DNA of 46,167 nt from NCBI GenBank assembly GCA_025453595.1, contig JALOQB010000005.1, forward strand, positions 1 to 46,167. The letters run 5' to 3'. A model generated the notes under the pieces. It was not told the origin of the DNA. It did no database searches and saw only the letters and a list, made by a program, of their open reading frames with translations. Shown here piece after piece: positions 41,889 through 46,167 of the stretch. The position numbers and the translations under genes are program-made. Numbering within the stretch: the stretch's first letter is position 1; each line of letters opens with the position of its first letter. Source of the DNA: Polyangiaceae bacterium (GTDB taxonomy: Bacteria > Myxococcota_A > Polyangia > Polyangiales > Polyangiaceae).

Positions 41889-43355
41889 GAGCAAGCGCTC
41901 GCTGCCCCGCCACCGCGGGAGCTTGAGCGTGATCCGGGTGCCCCGGCCCAGCGTCGAGTCGACCTCGATCTGCCCCCGGTGCTGATCCAGAATTTTCCGG
42001 ACAATCGCCAGCCCCAGCCCGGTCCCTGCCTCCTTGGTCGTGAAGAACGGGTCGAACACGCTGTCCAGGATGGCAGGCTCGATGCCGGGGCCCGTGTCGC
42101 TCACCTCGATCGCGGGCTCTTCTCCGCCGTACACCCGCAGCTTCAACCGGCCGCCGGAGGGCATCGCGTCCCGGGCGTTGGCGATCAGGTTGAGCAGCAC
42201 CTGCTTGAGCTTCTCCGGGTCCCCCGCCGCCGGGGCGCAGGGCTCCAGGCTCTGCGTGAGCAGGATGTTCTTCAGCGCCAGCGTCTCTTCTTCCAGCGCG
42301 ACCACCGCGTCCACCAGCCGGGGCAGCTCGACCGCCTCGATCAGGATGCCGCGGGGCCGGGCCAGCTCCAGGAACTCGGTCAGCAGCCGCTCCAGCCGCC
42401 CGATCTCGGACTCGACGATGGTGACGCGGCGCTTCATCTGCCCCCGGAGCCCCTCGTCCAGCCGGTCGATGGAGCGCCCCAGCAGGTGGAGCTGGAGCAC
42501 CGCGGCGTTGAGCGGGTTGCGGATCTCGTGGGCCAGGCCCAGCGCCAGGGTGCCCATGGTCGAGAGGGCCTCGGCCTCCGCGGCCCGGCGCTCCAGGGCC
42601 CGGCGCTCGGTCACGTCCACGCCGATGCCGTAGACCAGGCCCGGCTGGTCGTCGCTGTTCTGCACCGCCGAGAGGTGCCAGTGGATACGGCGGGCGGGGT
42701 TGAAGTCACCACCGTCGATGAAGCCGGCCTCGACCTCGACCCCGGGCTGCCCTTCCCGGGCGCGGCGCAGGGCGCTGGTGACGCGCTCGCGGCTGTCCTC
42801 GCTCACCCAGCTCAGCACCACCGACCGCCCCTGCGCCGCCGGGATCCCCTGGGCGGTCATCTCGGCGACCTTGGGGTTGAAGAGCACCAGCCGATCTTCC
42901 CGGTCGACCGCGACGATGAGCACGCCGGCGGTGTCGATGAGGGCGCGCTGGCGCCGCTGGAGCTCTTCCCGCTCGCGCTTGAGCTGCACCTTGGCGCAGG
43001 CCTGCTCCACCGTGGAGAGCAATTCCTCGGGGCGGAACGACTTGAGCAGGAAGGCAAAGGCCCCCGCCTTGAGCGCCGCCACCGCGCTGTCCACGGTCGC
43101 GAAGCCGGTGATCAGCACCACCTCCCCGAGGGGACAGGTCTCCCGCAGGGCGCGCACCACGTCCACGCCGCTGCCGTCCGGTAGCTTCACGTCGACCAGC
43201 GCCACGTCGAAGCCCTCGTTCCGGGCCAGGCGCACGCCGCTCTGCCCGTCCATCGCGGTGGAGACGCGCGCCTCCAGCCCCGGGGCCCCTTCGAGAATTT
43301 CTCGAAAATTCTCGGTCAGGAGCTTGTTGTCGTCCACGATCAGGATCCGCGCCAT
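41826..43355 (-). CDS. REC-PAS-histidine kinase
   Basis: 509 residues: receiver domain at 1-120 (D8-D9, D55 in ALVDVKLPDG; the conserved lysine is K105, but the following Pro is Ser, KSF), a short coiled coil, a PAS domain at about 133-250, HisKA with H276 (LGLAHEIRNPLN), and HATPase with NLIANARDAMP, DTGPGIEP and GTGLGLAIV. No membrane segment; a cytosolic kinase that takes a phosphoryl input at its N-terminus. The last ~25 residues are poorly conserved and overlap the convergent decapeptide gene. The ATG at 43355 is preferred over the GTG at 43367; TAGGTG starts 15 bases upstream. Confidence 0.92.
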   Translation of the reverse strand: MARILIVDDNKLLTENFREILEGAPGLEARVSTAMDGQSGVRLARNEGFDVALVDVKLPDGSGVDVVRALRETCPLGEVVLITGFATVDSAVAALKAGAFAFLLKSFRPEELLSTVEQACAKVQLKREREELQRRQRALIDTAGVLIVAVDREDRLVLFNPKVAEMTAQGIPAAQGRSVVLSWVSEDSRERVTSALRRAREGQPGVEVEAGFIDGGDFNPARRIHWHLSAVQNSDDQPGLVYGIGVDVTERRALERRAAEAEALSTMGTLALGLAHEIRNPLNAAVLQLHLLGRSIDRLDEGLRGQMKRRVTIVESEIGRLERLLTEFLELARPRGILIEAVELPRLVDAVVALEEETLALKNILLTQSLEPCAPAAGDPEKLKQVLLNLIANARDAMPSGGRLKLRVYGGEEPAIEVSDTGPGIEPAILDSVFDPFFTTKEAGTGLGLAIVRKILDQHRGQIEVDSTLGRGTRITLKLPRWRGSERLLSPADDRAAGHAGRHDRLGDR

Positions 43356-43364
43356 CGACGGGGT

Positions 43365-43370
43365 CACCTA
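43365..43370 (-). promoter_or_regulatory. Candidate -10 element of the REC-histidine kinase gene
   Basis: CCCTAGGTG on the minus strand; TAGGTG starts 15 bases before the ATG at 43355. Confidence 0.3.
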
Positions 43371-43431
43371 GGGCCTCCCCGGGGCCTGCTGCAAGGCCCC
43401 TCCCCTGCCCTCTGCCCGCGGCCCCTCGATT

Positions 43432-43442
43432 CTGTGACACAG
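43432..43442. promoter_or_regulatory. CTGTG-A-CACAG dyad before the MBL-fold gene
   Basis: Perfect 5-bp inverted repeat seven bases upstream of the ATG at 43450. It could be an operator; no -10-like TA hexamer is present for this gene. Short enough to occur by chance. Confidence 0.2.
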
Positions 43443-43449
43443 TGCGCCC

Positions 43450-44280
43450 ATGAGTCTCCGCGTACACCACCTGAATTGCGGCTCCCTTTGCCCGGTCGGC
43501 GGGCGCCTGCTCACGGGCCAGGGCTCCCTGCTGGAGCGCGGCTTGATGGTCTGCCACTGCCTGCTGATCGAGACCAGCGAGGGCCTGGTGCTCGTCGATA
43601 CGGGCTTCGGGACCGCCGACATCGCGGACCCAAAGGGCAAGCTCGGCGGCGCATTTGTGGCCATCTCCGCGCCCCGGTGCCTGCCCTCGGAGACGGCCCT
43701 GGAGCAGGTGAAGCGCCTCGGGTTCTCCCCGGACGACGTGCGTCACCTGCTCGTCACCCACCTCGACCTGGACCACGCCGGGGGGCTCGCGGATTTTCCC
43801 CGCGCGCAGGTCCACGTCCACGAGAAGGAGCACCGCGCCGCCATGGCCCCGACCTGGCGCGAGAGCCAGCGCTACAAGGCTCATCAGTGGGCTCACCACC
43901 CGCACTGGTCCCTCTACACCGAGGGTTCCGGCGAACCCTGGTTCGGCTTCCCCTGCGCGCGGCAGCTCCGCGGCTTGCCCCCCGAGATCCTCTCGATCCC
44001 GCTCCACGGTCACTCCCGCGGGCACGCCGCCATCGCCGTCGAGACCCCCGGCGGGTGGCTGCTTCACGCGGGCGATGCGTACTTCTTCCGCGGCGAGATC
44101 CACGAGCAAGAGCCCCCCTGCCCCGGCGGTCTGCGCGTCTTCCAGAGCCTCGTCGAGATCGATCACCAGCAGCGCATCGCCAACCAGCAGCGGCTCCGCG
44201 AGCTGAGCCGCGCCCACGGCTCGCAGGTCCGGATCTTCTGCGCCCACGACCCGGTGGAGCTCGAGCGCCTGCAGCACTGA
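43450..44280 (+). CDS. MBL-fold metallo-hydrolase
   Basis: 276 residues. The metallo-beta-lactamase-fold motif is THLDLDHAGG with H104, D106, D108 and H109; the second His of the classic HxHxDH is Asp, a variant seen in many uncharacterised members. Later metal residues are GHSRGHAAI, HAGDAYFF and CAHDP. The length and layout resemble the AHL-lactonase/hydrolase branch, but the HxDxDH variant makes a lactonase assignment unsafe. Cytosolic; substrate unknown. It is the first of three plus-strand genes at the right end. Confidence 0.85.
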   Translation: MSLRVHHLNCGSLCPVGGRLLTGQGSLLERGLMVCHCLLIETSEGLVLVDTGFGTADIADPKGKLGGAFVAISAPRCLPSETALEQVKRLGFSPDDVRHLLVTHLDLDHAGGLADFPRAQVHVHEKEHRAAMAPTWRESQRYKAHQWAHHPHWSLYTEGSGEPWFGFPCARQLRGLPPEILSIPLHGHSRGHAAIAVETPGGWLLHAGDAYFFRGEIHEQEPPCPGGLRVFQSLVEIDHQQRIANQQRLRELSRAHGSQVRIFCAHDPVELERLQH

Positions 44281-44321
44281 TCCCCCGCGGCCCGGGGCTC
44301 CGCGTCCGCCCTGGCCCATGC

Positions 44322-44327
44322 TAGACG
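44322..44327 (+). promoter_or_regulatory. Candidate -10 element of the thioesterase-like gene
   Basis: ATGCTAGACG gives TAGACG starting 11 bases before the ATG at 44333, which favours that start over the ATG at 44318. Confidence 0.35.
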
Positions 44328-44332
44328 GCGCC

Positions 44333-45235
44333 ATGCGCTTGCCCCTGCCCCCCTGGCCTGCCTTGCCCGCCGCGCAGCAGGCCACCCTCCCGGTGCCTCT
44401 TCGCTACGAGGATCTGGCCCAGGACGGGCGTCTCCTGGTCTCCACCCTCGGCCCCCTCTACGGCGCCGTCGCCTGGAGGGAGCTGCTCCAGAAGAGCCCT
44501 GTCGCCGAGACCGCCCAGGGGCAAGGGCTCGTGCCCATCCTGACCCGCCTGGTCCTCGATGGAGGCGCCGGACCGTTCTCCCCGGCGCGCCCGCTCGACG
44601 TCACCGCCGGCTACCAGCTCGCCCACTCCTGCGACGCCCAGGACCAGGTCGCCCGCATTCATCTCCAGATCTGGGCCGAGGCGCGGGGCCGCTCGGGGCA
44701 TGCGTACGACCTCCTCGCCTCCCCTGGCCCCGAGCTGCTCGCGGGCCGCGTCTACGCCGAGCACGTCTTCACGCGGCTCTTCGCCCCGGCCACGGAGCGA
44801 AAGGTCCTGCGGCTCGACCTCCCGGGCTTCCCCCCGGTCCCGCCGGAGCGTATCGACCCGGCCACCGCCGACCAGCTCCTCGCCCTGCCCGAGGGCGCCG
44901 AGCCCCTCGGGGACGACCACCTCGACCCCTCCCCCGTGCTCTTCTCCCTCGGCCACACCGACAGCAACCAGCACGTCAACTCCCTGGTCTACCCTCGCCT
45001 CTTCGAGGAGTCGGTGCTCCGGAAGCTCCATACAAGCGGCGAGGGGCACCAGCTCCTGGTGCGGTACGCGGACTGCATGTACCGCAAGCCCTTCTTCGCG
45101 GGGGAGGCGGCGCGGGTGCGGCTCCGGGCCTTCCGGCTCGGGGCCGAGCGCGGGGCCGTGGGCGTCTTCCTGCCCGAGAGCGAGGGGCCCCAGGGTCGCC
45201 CCAGCGTCATCGTCCGGATGCTGCTCGCGCCGTGA
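44333..45235 (+). CDS. Thioesterase-like (double hotdog) protein
   Basis: 300 residues with two hotdog-like halves. The second contains HTDSNQHVNSLVYPRLFEES, similar to the DxNxHVNN-Y signature of acyl-ACP and 4-hydroxybenzoyl-CoA thioesterases. The first half (LTRLVLDGGAGPFSPARPLD, ARIHLQIWAEARGRSGHAYD) is weaker. A role in cleaving or binding acyl thioesters is likely, the substrate unknown. The ATG at 44333 is chosen for its promoter-like hexamer; 44318 is possible. It follows the MBL-fold gene by about 50 bases. Confidence 0.72.
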   Translation: MRLPLPPWPALPAAQQATLPVPLRYEDLAQDGRLLVSTLGPLYGAVAWRELLQKSPVAETAQGQGLVPILTRLVLDGGAGPFSPARPLDVTAGYQLAHSCDAQDQVARIHLQIWAEARGRSGHAYDLLASPGPELLAGRVYAEHVFTRLFAPATERKVLRLDLPGFPPVPPERIDPATADQLLALPEGAEPLGDDHLDPSPVLFSLGHTDSNQHVNSLVYPRLFEESVLRKLHTSGEGHQLLVRYADCMYRKPFFAGEAARVRLRAFRLGAERGAVGVFLPESEGPQGRPSVIVRMLLAP

Positions 45236-45263
45236 AAAAGATCGCCATCGCGTCCCCGTTCTC

Positions 45264-45280
45264 GTAGAGAATATCTCTAC
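45264..45280. promoter_or_regulatory. GTAGAGA-ATA-TCTCTAC operator-like palindrome
   Basis: Perfect 7-bp inverted repeat, 13 bases before the ATG at 45294 and downstream of the previous stop codon. It shares both half-sites with the palindrome at 23211-23229. Confidence 0.5.
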
Positions 45281-45293
45281 AAGGTAGGCCAAG

Positions 45294-45878
45294 ATGCACG
45301 ATCAAGGGGCAGCGGGCGCGGAGAAGAAGATGAGCGGCTGCATGATCGCGGCCCTCATCGCGGGCGGGGTCGGTGCCTTGCTGCTGGTGGGCTTCGGGGT
45401 CCTGGCGGTCCTCGGGGTATCCGGGATGCGGCGCTTCATCGCCGCGTCCAAGGTGGCCGAGGCCCGCGCCAACCTCGGGTCCATCAGCCGCGCCGCGGTC
45501 CTGGCCTTCGAGAGCGCGCAAGAAGCCCCGGGGCGCCTGTGCGGCTCCGCCACCCCGGTGCCGGCCAGGGCCCCCAGAGGCACCAAGTACATGCCCAGCG
45601 CAGCCGAGGGGCAGGATTACCAGACCGGCGACGCCAAAAACGGCTGGAAATGCCTGAAATTCTCGCTCAACAGCCCGTCCTTTTACCAGTACCATTACAA
45701 CGCCGGATCGGGCTACCTGATGCCCGCCGCCGCGCCGAAGGCCGCGGGCTTCGAGGCCGCAGCGGTCGGCGATCTCGACGGCGACGGCGTGCAGAGCCTT
45801 TTCTCGATGAGCGGCCAGATCGAAGGGCTCACCCTCAAGATCGCCCCCTCCATCACGACCCGCGACGAGAACGAATAA
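45294..45878 (+). CDS. Pilin-like membrane protein
   Basis: 194 residues. A charged N-terminus of ~13 residues precedes a hydrophobic helix (CMIAALIAGGVGALLLVGFG, about 16-40) and then MRRFIAASKVAEARANLGSI, closely resembling the helix of type IV pilins and pseudopilins (KxxEAxxNLGxI). The prepilin peptidase motif G-F-T-L-x-E is missing; the helix starts with GCMIAAL, so it may be an uncleaved, membrane-anchored relative. The C-terminal part has two cysteines (LCGSAT and WKCLKF) and a Ca-site-like DLDGDGVQSLF. AAGGTAGG before the ATG is a good ribosome-binding site. The palindrome at 45264-45280 just upstream is likely regulatory. Confidence 0.7.
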   Translation: MHDQGAAGAEKKMSGCMIAALIAGGVGALLLVGFGVLAVLGVSGMRRFIAASKVAEARANLGSISRAAVLAFESAQEAPGRLCGSATPVPARAPRGTKYMPSAAEGQDYQTGDAKNGWKCLKFSLNSPSFYQYHYNAGSGYLMPAAAPKAAGFEAAAVGDLDGDGVQSLFSMSGQIEGLTLKIAPSITTRDENE

Positions 45879-45920
45879 CCTCCCCCGACGCCACATCCCC
45901 CTCTCCCTGCCCCGCGCCGC

Positions 45921-45950
45921 TGCCCTGCCCTGCCCTGCCCTGCCCTGCCC
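45921..45950. repeat. TGCCC tandem repeat, six copies
   Basis: Six perfect TGCCC units just downstream of the pilin-like gene. A likely slippage-prone microsatellite; non-coding. Confidence 0.9.
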
Positions 45951-46095
45951 CTTCGCCTTTCACCTACCTTTTGACCTCAAAAGAACGAGCCCCGCGGGTC
46001 CCGTCCCGAAGGGATGGGCAAGGGGCGCTTCTGAGATCGTTCCGTTGCTCCGCGTCTCGCCCGGATGCCTGCTGATGGAGGGGGAGCCGGGGGAT

Positions 46096-46163
46096 GCAAG
46101 GGGGCCGCGCGGGGCGCAGCCCCATCGGCCCCCTTGCCGCGGGCGTGGGCTGCGCAAGCCCAC
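46096..46163. repeat. Nested and adjacent hairpins
   Basis: GCAAGGGGGCCG (46096-46107) pairs perfectly with 46126-46137 over 12 bases; its loop contains a second hairpin GGGGC-GCA-GCCCC (46111-46123). Immediately after, GTGGGCT (46145-46151) pairs with AGCCCAC (46157-46163). This layout suggests a dispersed palindromic (REP-like) element or a structured RNA; the window ends four bases later. Confidence 0.6.
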
Positions 46164-46167
46164 CGTT

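Larger units (their letters stand above)
45879..46167. other. Gene-free right end with repeats and hairpins
   Basis: 289 bases without a convincing gene. It holds a short tandem repeat (45921-45950) and two hairpins (46096-46163). Short open frames here have no coding character. Confidence 0.5.

Overview
The window is about 70% G+C or more, with strong G/C bias at third codon positions and densely packed genes. It carries several eukaryote-like Ser/Thr kinases with long Pro/Ala tails, many Gly/Ala- or Ala/Pro-rich lipoproteins, a MopE-like metal-binding lipoprotein, DUF4388-type and decapeptide-repeat proteins, a GldG/DUF4340 pair and a complete glyoxylate bypass. Together these point to a myxobacterium, most likely of the Polyangiales/Sorangiineae type. 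That assignment rests on gene content, not on a marker gene. I saw no rRNA, tRNA, CRISPR array, IS element or prophage. The exception to the composition is the first ~430 bases, only about one third G+C in the part counted, which hold a long perfect-looking hairpin and the tail of a foreign-looking reading frame.

Layout. 1-434: AT-rich edge. 435-4373: small-molecule and redox genes (an NmrA-like reductase divergent from an AraC regulator, glyoxalase I, a membrane protein, a YfcE-like phosphodiesterase). 4600-6597: a secreted protein with a duplicated four-cysteine domain and a very long Q/R/E-rich tail. 6629-11099: aceA and aceB divergent from a RamB/ScfR-type regulator across a repeat-rich control region. 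11101-14268: a VCBS-like lipoprotein, an NAD-dependent epimerase and a TerB-Coq4 fusion. 14355-20213: two paralogous membrane Ser/Thr kinases, each preceded by a gene whose frame runs into the kinase, then a MopE-type lipoprotein. 20264-27598: a tightly overlapping operon of zinc dehydrogenase, bioF, bioD and a 1435-residue kinase-ATPase-TPR protein. 27654-29710: a two-component system. 29786-36793: a secreted lipase-like hydrolase, an extensin-like peptidase, GldG, a DUF4340 protein and a small lipoprotein. 36797-39977: a minus-strand operon of sulfatase-like hydrolase, flippase-like membrane protein and methyltransferase. 40028-45878: a DUF4388-DnaJ protein, a decapeptide-repeat protein, a REC-PAS-histidine kinase, an MBL-fold hydrolase, a thioesterase-like protein and a pilin-like protein. 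45879-46167: a gene-free end with short tandem repeats and nested hairpins.

Gene cooperation. AceB and AceA provide the glyoxylate shunt and are probably controlled by the divergent regulator in response to C2/acyl-CoA supply. BioF and BioD perform successive steps of biotin synthesis, and a large signalling kinase is translationally coupled to them. The sulfatase/flippase/methyltransferase set looks like envelope lipid or polymer modification.

The most general observation concerns promoters. At least nineteen start codons on both strands have a TA-initiated, promoter -10-like hexamer beginning only 8 to 18 bases upstream, mostly without a Shine-Dalgarno sequence. This predicts widespread leaderless or very short-leader transcripts and helped choose several starts. 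Other points of interest are the duplicated four-Cys domain, the TerB-Coq4 fusion, a stop codon apparently destroyed by one extra T before a kinase gene, and two copies of a GTAGAGA-N3-TCTCTAC operator-like palindrome.
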